From positions 1,716,001 through 1,780,000 of the forward strand of contig JAJTWR010000254.1 of NCBI GenBank assembly GCA_021613335.1: a DNA stretch of 64,000 nucleotides, written 5' to 3'. The notes beneath the pieces are model-generated. The model ran no database searches. It had not been told where the DNA came from and saw only the letters and a program-made list of their open reading frames with translations. The translations under genes were made by a program, and so were the position numbers. Source of the stretch: Whitmania pigra. Taxonomy: Eukaryota; Annelida; Clitellata; Hirudinida; Haemopidae. Of this stretch, positions 22,955-35,100 are shown one piece after another. Each line of letters starts with the position of its first letter. The stretch's first letter is position 1.

Positions 22955-23494
22955 TTAAGACTTCTTCTGGCTTCTCATATGCCAGATCCAGAATGAAGCC
23001 GCTTCAGCGGCCTCAGACATCCTTGTCATAGCCTTTGTTCTCTCTCGGCTTGACAATCCGATCTTAGTGAGGAAAGCGTAAGTCGACTTGCCGACCACGC
23101 CCCTTACGCCAATCTCGATAGGGTAGAGGTCTGTGCGGTATCCTCTCGCTTCCAAGTCCATCGTTAGATCTGCATACTTGTCTGCTTTGAGCGCATTGCT
23201 GTATTGCAGCCTGTCCTCCCACGGAACCGTCAGCTCCACCAGAATGATGGCATCCGTCGACGGCGATACGAGCACTAGATCCGGCCTCTTGCCACTTTCT
23301 ATCAGCACCTGGGGGTAGTGCCTTATCCCTTCTAAGTCGGCTGCGATGGTCCAGTCGTTTGCCTCTGCAAGAATGTCTCGCCTTGGGGTTTGACATCTCT
23401 TTTTGCAGAGGTGTGCGAAGCCCTCGCGCAAGAAGTAAATCTTTCGCTGATTTGCGAGTTTGCTTTGGATACTGCTGCTTTTGCGGCTTCGCAC
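22955..23494 (-). CDS. R2/HERO restriction-like endonuclease domain
   Basis: A 179-codon frame overlapping the end of the RT frame. It carries KRPDLVLVS followed by ILVELTVPWEDR, the PD-(D/E)xK-type core of restriction-like endonucleases in R2-group elements. This enzyme nicks the target DNA for target-primed reverse transcription. The frame shift relative to the RT shows that the copy is inactive as it stands. Confidence 0.88.
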   Translation of the reverse strand: MRSRKSSSIQSKLANQRKIYFLREGFAHLCKKRCQTPRRDILAEANDWTIAADLEGIRHYPQVLIESGKRPDLVLVSPSTDAIILVELTVPWEDRLQYSNALKADKYADLTMDLEARGYRTDLYPIEIGVRGVVGKSTYAFLTKIGLSSRERTKAMTRMSEAAEAASFWIWHMRSQKKS

Positions 23495-25473
23495 ACTTCT
23501 CGAAGGACCTGGTTATGTCGCCATGTGTACCGACCGTTGGCAAGGGCATACGTGCAATTGCTGAGCACGTGGTGCAGTGTCTCAGTACCGCCACAGAGCC
23601 GGCATTCGGTGTCTTCCACCATACCCCACTTCTGCAAATTGTCCCTGGAGGGCAACTGGTCGTACACTGACCTTATCGCGTAGGCAAGTCGGAGCGGGGA
23701 CATTTTCCACATGTCGCTCCAGGTAAGGGATCGTTGCATCACGTCTTCCCACGTTGTCCACTTACCCTGCTGTGACTGCTGAATTGCCCTCGTGACTCGG
23801 TCCTGTTCCACTTTTCGCCTCCTTTCCTGGATAATCATGGCGGCTCTGACTGATGAGCTCGCCTGGGACCATTTTGGCAGGTGGTTCCATCCTACTGCAT
23901 GACGGTCCGTCTGGGTAGGACCTCTCACTTCCTCGAACATCAGCTCGGCAACTGATTCGTCGATCTCATTCTGCGCTCGGAATTTCCTTCCAGATCTAAG
24001 CAGTGGCTTGACTTCACGGATCCTGCTATCCGCGGAGTTGTTGAGCATCCACTGAGTTCTTATTTTGGAGAGTTTGTACTGTTCCACGATGGACCTTAGT
24101 GGTAGTCGCAGGCTCGTGCTCCTACTGTAGAGGGCTACCGATGACAGCGCTGGAGGTAGGCCTAGCCATTTTCTGGTGTATCGGTTAACTTTCCTCTCTA
24201 GCTTCTCGACCACTGACAAGCCAATCTCATAGATGGTTAACGGCCAGAGAAGTTTTGGAAGGAGCACGAACTGGAGCAACCACACTTTGAACCGCCCTTG
24301 CAGCGGTGCCGCCTCAATCGCCTGCAGTCCCCTAATGGTTTGCTGGAGAATGGCGTCCTGCATGCTCTTGTCGGTGAGAGACTTGTCAAAAACCCTTCCA
24401 AGGTTTTTCACTGGTTCTTCGGATACTGTAGGGATTCGCTGCTCCGCCACATCGAAGGACACGTCCTCGCGAATTTTCCCCCTAACTAGGGCAAGACATC
24501 TGGATTTCGCAGGTTTGAAAGCCATTCGACACCACTCTAGAAGGTTGTTAAACTTGTCCAGGGTATTTTGGACAACCTTCTTCCTGTTCATGATCAGGGT
24601 GGTGTCGTCCATAAATGCCTTTATTGGAGGCATGTACACCCCTTTACCAATGTGCACCTCTGGAGTACGAGACCCGGCTGCCTTCAGTAGGATCTGCATC
24701 GCCAGTACGAATAAGGAAGGAGAAATTGTGCACCCCATTGCTATACCAACCTCCAGAGGCACCCACCTTGTAGTGTACGTCTTGGTGGAAAACCGCATCA
24801 TGAACCCGTTAAAGTATTCCTGCAGGATGTGAATAACGGGCTGAGGCACATGATGGGCTTCCAATGTTTTCCATAGGAGCTGGTGTGGTACCGACCCGTA
24901 TGCATTCGCTAGGTCCAACCACACGACGTACAAACTCAGCCGGTTCCTCTTGGCTCTCTGAATAGCTTCCCAGATCATCGAGGTATGCTCGATACAACCG
25001 GGTATACCTGGAATGCCTCCCTTTTGGACTGAACTGTCCACGTACTGATTAGACATCACGAACTCCGTGAGCCTCGATGCCATGGTAGAGAAAAATGTTT
25101 TCCCCTCTTCGTTCAACAGCGACAATGGTCTGAATTGACTCAGACCATTGGAGTCTTTCTCCTTTGGATTGTAGACGCCCTCTGCCTTTTTCCACTCATC
25201 ATCGACCGTGACCCCCGACCACGCTCTCTGAATGAGGGAATGCAGCAAATATAGTGTCTTGGGACATCTTTTGTACAGGAGATAAGGAACTCCGTTGGGC
25301 CCTGGCGCTGATCGGTTTCTCGCTTTGCTCACAACTCCTCTCACCTCCTCGAACGAAGGAGCCGCCAAGCAAAAGGGACTGGTCGGCAGAGGCACCGCTG
25401 GGATATCGGCCCTTTCCTGTAGAGACTCATGGCGGAGTGCGTCACTATACGTTTTGAGTAAGTGTTCTTCCAA
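23332..25473 (-). CDS. R2/HERO reverse transcriptase with C-terminal CCHC finger
   Basis: A 713-codon frame. RT landmarks appear in order: RSAPGPNGVPYLLYK, FRPLSLLNEEGKTF, VVWLDLANAYGSVPH, GIAMGCTISPSLFVLAM and the catalytic AFMDDTT (F-x-D-D). The thumb region follows, then a CCHC finger (CRLCGGTETLHHVLSNC), which in this group precedes the endonuclease. The frame breaks after the finger, and the endonuclease continues in another frame. The upstream start is arbitrary because the element is already frameshifted. Confidence 0.92.
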   Translation of the reverse strand: MEEHLLKTYSDALRHESLQERADIPAVPLPTSPFCLAAPSFEEVRGVVSKARNRSAPGPNGVPYLLYKRCPKTLYLLHSLIQRAWSGVTVDDEWKKAEGVYNPKEKDSNGLSQFRPLSLLNEEGKTFFSTMASRLTEFVMSNQYVDSSVQKGGIPGIPGCIEHTSMIWEAIQRAKRNRLSLYVVWLDLANAYGSVPHQLLWKTLEAHHVPQPVIHILQEYFNGFMMRFSTKTYTTRWVPLEVGIAMGCTISPSLFVLAMQILLKAAGSRTPEVHIGKGVYMPPIKAFMDDTTLIMNRKKVVQNTLDKFNNLLEWCRMAFKPAKSRCLALVRGKIREDVSFDVAEQRIPTVSEEPVKNLGRVFDKSLTDKSMQDAILQQTIRGLQAIEAAPLQGRFKVWLLQFVLLPKLLWPLTIYEIGLSVVEKLERKVNRYTRKWLGLPPALSSVALYSRSTSLRLPLRSIVEQYKLSKIRTQWMLNNSADSRIREVKPLLRSGRKFRAQNEIDESVAELMFEEVRGPTQTDRHAVGWNHLPKWSQASSSVRAAMIIQERRRKVEQDRVTRAIQQSQQGKWTTWEDVMQRSLTWSDMWKMSPLRLAYAIRSVYDQLPSRDNLQKWGMVEDTECRLCGGTETLHHVLSNCTYALANGRYTWRHNQVLREVCEAAKAAVSKANSQISERFTSCARASHTSAKRDVKPQGETFLQRQTTGPSQPT

Positions 25474-25546
25474 CTTGTCTTGCTCTACAGAAAGTTCTCC
25501 CGATTTCGGAGGGTCTAGTAGCGATCTTCCGTATCTGTACGGATCG

Positions 25547-26146
25547 CTAAAGAAGCTTCTCAGCTCTCCTCCTCTCGTACTTCCTCTGTCTCCCTCTTTC
25601 AGCGCGGCGCAAGTCCCTCACTCGTCTCTTCACGTCCTCCCATAGGACGGAGAGTCCTTCTCTCTCGTCTTCTTTGGCCACTTTCCACCGACGGCGAAGC
25701 GCTTTCTTTTCGCCTTTGAGGCGTCCGAGTTCACGCTGTCGCCTGGAGTCCTTCATTTCCTGGGGTCGTTTGATAGGCACGACCCCAAATCTCTCGATAC
25801 ACTTGTTATAGATGAAGTCACTGAAGGATTTCACTGATCCATCCTTCAGGCTTTTCTTAAGTCCTTGCTTAAGTTCCTCATCCAGTCCTGACCATCCTTT
25901 CTTGTCGTTTCCTCGAGGGAATCTTATCCTGCTTTTTGGGGGGTCTTGTCCTTGGCGAGAGACTCGGACACACTCGGAGCTGTGGTGTGACTCCTGTCCG
26001 GTGTTGTCCGGCGTTTTACCTATCTGCAACTTTGCGATAGTACGCTGTCTCAATGCCTCACACCCGCAATTTGATTTGGTTTGGTGGACTTTGAGTCCCC
26101 TCTCTGTTGCGAAAACTCTTCCACACGTACATCTTCTAACTGGCAC
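25547..26146 (-). CDS. R2/HERO N-terminal zinc-finger segment
   Basis: A 199-codon frame beginning MPVRRCTCGRVFATERGLKV with the finger CTCGRVF-GLKVHQ-C near its start, then a highly basic region (RLKGEKKALRRRWK). This resembles the DNA-binding N-terminus of R2-like elements. It is in a different frame from the reverse transcriptase that follows, so at least one frameshift or stop separates them. Confidence 0.8.
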   Translation of the reverse strand: MPVRRCTCGRVFATERGLKVHQTKSNCGCEALRQRTIAKLQIGKTPDNTGQESHHSSECVRVSRQGQDPPKSRIRFPRGNDKKGWSGLDEELKQGLKKSLKDGSVKSFSDFIYNKCIERFGVVPIKRPQEMKDSRRQRELGRLKGEKKALRRRWKVAKEDEREGLSVLWEDVKRRVRDLRRAERGRQRKYERRRAEKLL

Positions 26147-26556
26147 GCCATTGTCCTGGGCGTTGTTCAGAATCGAAAGTCATATGTCGAGCATATAATG
26201 CAACACAGGCTGAATGCTTGTGGCACAGAAAAGATCTTGCAGTTCGATACATGCATTGGAATCAGACTGATCAGCACGTAAACTTGTCGATGTGAATTGG
26301 GGCTGCCTTTGCACAGTTTCAGCATCTTTTCCATGAAGGTTGCAGAATTCTGAAAACTCGGGAGTCATTGTGCCATTCTGCAAAGCATCAAGAGCCAAGG
26401 CAGGGTTCGTGATTGTTGTGCCTATGGCATATTGAGAATCCTCTTACCCCCCTAGTTACGCCACTGACCCAGGCTGTTGAAGCTTCTTCTCAATGGATAG
26501 GGAGTCACAAACTCTAAACTAGAGAACTAAACTTGCCTTTATGATAAGATCGATTT

Positions 26557-26925
26557 ATGACCAATACTTATAATGATGCCCCTCGTCACATTCCTCTTCC
26601 TGTAAAACAAGACATCCCAATGGTGCCTCTTCCTACCAGTGTTTTTAGCCTTTCATCCCCGTCGAGTGAGGATGTGAGGCGAGTTATTAGAAAAGCTAGT
26701 AATCGTCCGGCGCCAGGACCCAATGGAATTCCCCACCTTTTATATAAAAAATGCCCGAAGGCGCTATATTTGCTGTATTCCCTAATCAAAAGTTCTTGGC
26801 AGTCAGGCATTGTAGATATTGAAGGCGGCTATATATCGAAGAAACGGGATTCCTTTCGCCTAAACTAATTCAGACCTATTTCACTATTGAATGTAGAAGA
26901 CAAAAATATTTTTATCCGTGATTGC
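26557..26925 (+). pseudogene. Second R2/HERO reverse-transcriptase fragment, opposite orientation
   Basis: The translation matches the start of the RT at 25473 closely (RPAPGPNGIPHLLYKKCPKA versus RSAPGPNGVPYLLYKRCPKT). Further on it has an in-frame stop (TAA at 26866-26868) exactly where the other copy has Gln before FRP. The match continues as FRPISLLNVEDKNIF to about 26920 and is then lost. A 5'-truncated, mutated relic of the same family inserted just outside the hAT element, transcribed in the opposite sense. Confidence 0.85.
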
Positions 26926-27623
26926 GATTGAGGGTCACTGAGTATTAGGAATCGACAAATTTTAGCCAGGGAATGTCGTAAATCATGTAAAAGTAATTTT
27001 GACGCTTTTTGTAAATGCGAATGTCTATTCCAAGTCTGGATCATTTTAGACAAGTTCATGGAATAAAGTCGCCAGGTATTAGTTATAAAAGCTCTTGAGA
27101 GAGGCTGGAATTTGAACTCCATTAGGAGTCGCACAAAGTTTTAATCACTCGTTTACCGAAGCCGTTAATGATTTTAACTGCTGCATTCTGGCAATCCTAC
27201 AACCAACCTGCCAAAAATGCATGATGGCATAATGTGTTATTAATTTATAAATTCATTATTAAAACTGCTGGTAATAAGTTGCAAAGGACAAGTTGTCGTC
27301 AAAAACCTATTACATATAGTTTGTATATTTATTTGATTAAAGTCCGTTGCATAACTAAGGTAATTTGGGCCCTATTAAACAGAGTTTATTATCGGGTTTA
27401 TATAATATTTGTAACATGCCATATAAACTGCTTACATAAGAGTCATATGATTTTATCTGGTTGTGTTGTTAATCAAGATTTACAGAGATCTGTCTGTGAC
27501 AAGCCACATTTTTTGTCAAGGAATTTCAGTTCAAATCATGCAATGTACTTTAATTCATATAAATAAACAACTAAACAGTTACTGAAGTTTCGTCGGACAT
27601 AGGAAGGTCGATTGTGCTACAAA
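26926..27623. other. Spacer upstream of cathepsin D
   Basis: No gene recognised. Contains a short segment near 27325-27360 shared with the foldback interior at 19755-19800. The cathepsin D promoter must lie here but cannot be pinpointed. Confidence 0.4.
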
Positions 27624-29784
<2,161 letters not shown>

Positions 29785-29872
29785 GGGGACTTTTTTTGCT
29801 TCCAATAACTACTGTTTTCACATTTTTTGTATGAAGAGACCAATTAAACAATGTTTTAAAACGACAAACTAA

Positions 29873-30022
29873 ACCTAAGCTAATATTCACTTCCATCGCA
29901 ATGTAATAAACTTAAGCTAATATTCACTTCCATCGCAATGTAATAAACCTAAGCTAATATTCACTTCCATCACAATGTAATAAACCTAAGCTAATATTCA
30001 CTTCCATCGCAATGTAATAAAC
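29873..30022 (+). repeat. 37-bp tandem repeat in the cathepsin D 3' region, each unit with AATAAA
   Basis: About four near-identical copies of a 37-bp unit containing TAAGCTAATATTCACTTCCA and ending GTAATAAAC. Every unit carries a canonical poly(A) signal, placed 90-240 bp after the cathepsin D stop codon. Confidence 0.9.
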
Positions 30023-32132
30023 TTGAAGTGGAACCAAAGATCGCTTCCAATTATTGTGCAAAATATTTTCTTCGAGGGGACAACTCACAACTTCTTGTGA
30101 AGTATTTCACTGCTTGTATTTTTATTTATTTTTATTACTGAATTTGTTAACTTTATGTAAATGAACACACAATTCAACAGAAGATCTGAAGTTTATTAAT
30201 AACCAAAATCAAAGTTGGACCTTAAAATCAAAGGCAAAGTCATTTAAGAGAGTTCTCTGAATGAGATGCATTATGCTTTGTAACAGGCAAGACTCAAGAG
30301 TACTCGGTATTGGGTTCAGAACTCGCTGTGCAGTCGGCACGTAAACACAGCAACAACATGACAACAGCAGTAGCCGCAAGCACTAATTACTCCAAAACGC
30401 TTAAATTCAAACATAAGGTAAAGTAAGCACCATTGTTATAAATTAAAAACGTTGATGATTCTTCAAGAACACCTTTCAGTGAAAAGTGATTCATAAATAA
30501 AATATTCAATTCATAAAAACAATAAGTGAAAGATATTATGCAAGTGATGTGAACGTTCCAGATCGAATGTTAAGGCACCTTCATCACCTGATATGGAATA
30601 CAATAACAGCTAAAATAAAACTAACAATAATTCATTTAGTGATATGATTAGTGGCAAGGCAAGGATATTTACACAATTATGCATTAAAACAAGCAAAATA
30701 TTTCTGCAGAGATCAGTTGACAAGAGTAGCCCAGGGATGTTCAACCTTGCCATACTAGAAATAGAATTTTTTTGTGGCATTAAAATAAGATTATTGATGA
30801 GAGTGCTGGTTTACAAGATTTTAAAGTTATTCAATAAATGCTAAAATAATACTTGGTCAAATGCTTTTCAATTCTTTTCAAATTTGGCTAAGAATCTTAA
30901 ATATTTCAGTATTATATAGTATTAAATAACAATTTGTTAAATGTCTCAATAACATAAATACGATACTTGTTGAATTGCTCAACTAATTCATTTAAAACTA
31001 GACTTGGCCTTTGAGAAAATGTAGATTCAAAAGATCATTGACCTTTTACCTCCCAATGCTCATTTAGATCATGAAAAATTTAAAAAAAAAAGATTTGTAC
31101 TTTTCAGAGAGTTCAGGCAACTCTACGATAAATAATTGCGAGTGAATAAAAATATTAATATTTTCAGTAAATATTGCAGTTTTTGGTGTTAGTTGTAAAA
31201 TGTCTTGCAAAGCAAATAGTTTGCAGTGACAGGCATGTTTCAAGCATCCTTATGTTGTAAAACAGTCCTGTTTTGAAGGGCCATACATTGGAACCAGTAG
31301 GTGGACTTAGGGGAGTGGGGCATAGCTGCTAAAAAGTTCATCGAAAGTAGGAAATTATTGAATTAATTTTTAAACAAATTAAATTACATAAATTTTTTAA
31401 ATTAAAATTTTTTTTATTAATTTCTATTTTGTAAAAGATTTACTTAATTTTTTCTTATATTTTCTAAATGACAAGGAGGTCCATTCCCCCTGCCCCCTAA
31501 GCCTGACCTTGCTGGAACTTGACATTTTGTATCTTAAAGATGGCATTGTGCTGAAATCCTCTGTAAACATTTTGGAACCATCATGTCAAAGAAATGGTGG
31601 TGGAATTTACAAATGCAATCAATATGATAATATGGTAATTGTGGTTGTGTGGAAGATCCACTACTTATCAAAGACAGTGACTTGGAATTTCGTCGCAACA
31701 TCATCATCAGACTACTCAAGGGATCATCAGGCCAGCGTTTCACTGAACCTTCGGCCCCACTTACTACCTGTGCTTGTTGAATGTTTCATGCTTCATGCTT
31801 TTTTCAGTTATACCATTTCAAGTCAAGATATGCCAAAATAATGTGACAAACTTATTTTCAATATACTAATTGATGTAGACTATTATGTTAAATTCTAATT
31901 CAAACATGAATCATTTAGACGCATTTTTGATTCAGATGTTGCTTAGTTTTTGTTAATTTAGAGCTTGATTTTGTGCTGTAGAGAAATGCTCTAAGGAGAA
32001 CTGCCCAACGTTCCACGAGTAGTCACCATAAATAAATAAAAAGAAATTTCGAATTACCAATTTTTGTGTCAATGTATATGCTATAGATATATTCGAATTA
32101 GTTTCATGTTTCCGAAGCATAAAAATGCCATT
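30023..32132. other. Intergenic between cathepsin D and BCAT (convergent genes)
   Basis: AT-rich. Holds one probable MITE (31295-31505) and no recognised gene. The 110-codon frame at 31509-31841 has no recognisable domain. Confidence 0.45.
31295..31505. mobile_element. Probable small MITE
   Basis: GGTGGACTTAGGGGAGTGGGG at the left is mirrored by CCATTCCCCCTGCCCCCTAAG at the right. The right half (TTTTTTCTTATATTTT followed by a CCCCC-rich end) resembles the MITE at 45036-45225. No convincing target duplication was found. Confidence 0.45.
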
Positions 32133-35100
32133 TTATATAGGCTTGGGAGGTAAAATGTTTGGGAAGTATGGATTACAGCCAACCTGGATATCAGAAAGTG
32201 TTCCATAAAATTTCATTGACAGAGAATCTTCACTGACATCAGATGGAATCTTGAGTAACTTGCCACAATATAGAATACTTTCTATGGGACAGACAACACA
32301 AGCAGTGCCAGATCCAAAGAGTTCCAAAACCTATTTAAAAGAATCTTAATCAAGAACATGGCTGTCAAAGTGAACTCATCAAATTAATCAGGGATAACAA
32401 GCACATGTTAGCTCATAAAAACAATGGTACATTTCGTCTCAAACATCTAATTCTAAAGATTAAGACTCAAAGACTAAACTCCTAATCACTTCATTATAGA
32501 AGTCATACTGAGAAAACTTTGAAATTACCCTATTTTCATTGATGGCCTTCACAACATCTTTCATCGTGAACAATTTCTCAGTAACCTTGAAATGGTTCTG
32601 AAATAAACAAAGATAACACTTACATTAAAATTTTATACATCATTCCATATTTAATATCAAGCAGTTACAGGCATGTAGGGCAAACTTTTTAGGTTGTGAT
32701 CAGTTCCATGTTCTCAAACTAAGGTGGGATACCAATAAGATATATCCTTTATTATATCCATTATCAATGCAATAACAATTGTTAACAGACATATGGATGG
32801 ATAAATAGGATAGCTTTTTCACATTACCCAATCTTTTGCAAGAGCAAGGATGCTTTGTCTCGTGACACCCGGGAGAATCAGACCAGAATCCAAGCTCGGT
32901 GTAATTAACTCTTTCTCTAAATATTAATAATTTTATATAAATAGCATGCTTAATAGCTTCTGATGTGTGGTAACGATTCATTAAAGTGAATCTAAAATTC
33001 TTGATATAAAAGTGTCTGTTCACAGAAAAAAAAATAAAAATTAAGAATTTGATAAATTGCAACAAAAGTCTTTGAATATAATTTTTGGGTAACTTCCCTT
33101 ATTGAACATGTTAAAATCTTTCCCCAGGAGCACAGTCAGTAAAAAAATTTACATTAAGAAAATGAGGTTCATTTTTATAATAATAAGAGCTTAGTGTCAA
33201 AGGGGCTTCTTGTAACCATAGCACTCCTTTCCAGGATAAAAACGTTTTGATCAATTTGGCACACAGGTTGGCCAAATGGGTATGGGTGCATTCCAGCATG
33301 CAGCTATAATGGCAACAGTTTTGATGAGTCGTGTTCAACACCCGTAGTTACCATCTGATAAAAGACGGGAGTGAACGTCATGCAAAGCAATAGCAATGAC
33401 AGCTTAACAACACTAGCCATCTATAGCATTAGAAGTGCCTTGGTTTTGTGAGCATTTAAGAGTCATTTGAAAGGCGAACTGCATTCTAGACAGCAGTAAA
33501 ACTAATGTAGGATTTTAAATGGCCTTATCATTACTGAGACAACTTATATAATTTGTAATAATATCAAAATCTATCCCATCAAAATCTTGAGCCATGGTGA
33601 AAGATGTTTTAAATATACAATTGGTACATTTAACTTCATTGTCTTACAATCAACAAATTAAATGAAGTATAAGAAAAATAAAATCCTGTGGGCAATAATA
33701 TCCAATACATCCAATTCGAAATTCCAAAACAATCCATAAAATTTCAATGGCCATCAAACCTCCATTTTCATTGATCCAAAACATGAAGAGATTCATAGTT
33801 CCAACTTCAGTGACGTAGTGATCATCACCATAGAGCCATAACACCTGCTGGCATCCCTTTTCAACAGCCTTCCTTTGAATCATGACAGTTGGAGCATAAT
33901 TTCTATAAAAAAAAGAAAGAAAGAAATTTTGACTTAAATTAAACTATAGTTTGAATAATCAAATTCAGTTCCTAACGCTCCCATCTTGTAAGAACCACAT
34001 CCTCCCTCCCACGCCCTGATGTATTTTGGATCGGCAAACAACGACACGGGCCTAAAACCGGTCGGGAAATAGGGTCCTACGGGTCCGGTTAAAATGTAGA
34101 GTAGAGCCTCGTTCGGTTTGTTAACTCCTAGACACGGCTTAAATGATAAATAGTTTCCATGAGCAATCAGCTTCACTTCTAATTTTAAACAAATGTCAAC
34201 CTCTGTCCCAATGAGAGTGGGTCGAATGTACAAGGAACATTTCTTTGAATGGGGAATCCATTCTTCTTCTATCTCTACCAATTTTTTCATGCATTTGAGC
34301 ATTTCATCACCATTGAAAATCTTTGATTGAATTTAAAACAAAATTTAATTTAATTTTCATTAAATATTCAGGTATCGAAAGGAATATAAAGAAACGAACG
34401 GGCAAAGCAGCTCTCTCTGCACTCTTGAGCATTCGCTTTACATTCAGCTCTGGACGAAACAATCTAATTTTGTTGTCATAACCTCTGTAAGCTTTACTAC
34501 CCTCAAAAAGCTAGAATTTAAAAACAAAATAAAATATTTTTTTTAATTTTATTTATTTAAGTTAATATTTAAAGTGCCAAAAGCATCCATGGCAGGATTT
34601 AAAAGGCACTGTGACAATCAAAACAATCAGTTCTAAGGCTGAGCGAGCTAGATTTTAAAAGAATTTTTAGATGTCAATGAATGGGAAGGTTAAATAAATG
34701 AGTTTTAAGGTTATTTTTGAACAACATAAACATTTCAGACGATCTGACATGAGACGAGAGATCGTTCCACGTCCTCGGTCCACGTGCATGGAAGGATCTG
34801 CCTCCATACTGCACATGGCGGATCTTTGGGATCCACAAAGTTTATGGTGTCAGACCGGCGGTGCGAGGCCCTTCCCCGTCGAGATGCCATTGTAGTGAAT
34901 GTTATCATGCACAAAGCAAACAGAAAGCTTAAACTTTGAATAACCTACTAAGTAATTCAATATTACTTTGTAGATATTTTGTAGCATAAGCTTCAACCTT
35001 GTAATAATAATAATAATAATAATAATATCTATTCTCATTAATAATCTAATTAGTTTCAAAATTATTAATACTAATTAAAAATTATAATAATTATTATAGT

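Larger units (their letters stand above)
22335..26165 (-). mobile_element. R2/HERO-type non-LTR retrotransposon
   Basis: A visibly GC-richer block than the surrounding AT-rich DNA. Read from right to left it encodes an N-terminal zinc finger, a reverse transcriptase, a CCHC finger and a restriction-like endonuclease, the layout of the site-specific R2/NeSL/HERO group. The region 22335-22950 downstream of the endonuclease frame is probably its 3' untranslated part. Limits are inferred from composition and from the surrounding hAT element; I could not fix them to the base. Confidence 0.85.
21797..26466 (-). mobile_element. hAT element (ZMYM1-like transposase) split by a retrotransposon
   Basis: Left end CAGTGGCGCAACCAGGG at 21797 and inverted right end CCCCCTAGTTACGCCACTG ending 26466, with an exact 8-bp duplication ACCCAGGC at 21789-21796 and 26467-26474. 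On the minus strand near 22170-22325 the hAT dimerisation region is legible (LTLPVTSSDAERAFSKLRLI). The GC-rich stretch 22335-26165 is a separate retrotransposon, so the hAT itself retains only about 840 bp. Its left ~230 bp is nearly identical to the MITE at 39995-40354. Confidence 0.88.

Noticed and set aside
22334..22996. Several overlapping + strand frames of 70-125 codons
   Set aside because: They lie in the GC-rich 3' part of the minus-strand retrotransposon; GC-rich sequence has few stops and the frames show no domain.
25254..26198. Plus-strand frames opposite the R2/HERO coding region
   Set aside because: Antisense shadows of the zinc-finger and RT frames.
31509..31841. 110-codon + strand frame between cathepsin D and BCAT
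   Set aside because: Begins at the end of a probable MITE, no domain, no splice context; not enough to call a gene.
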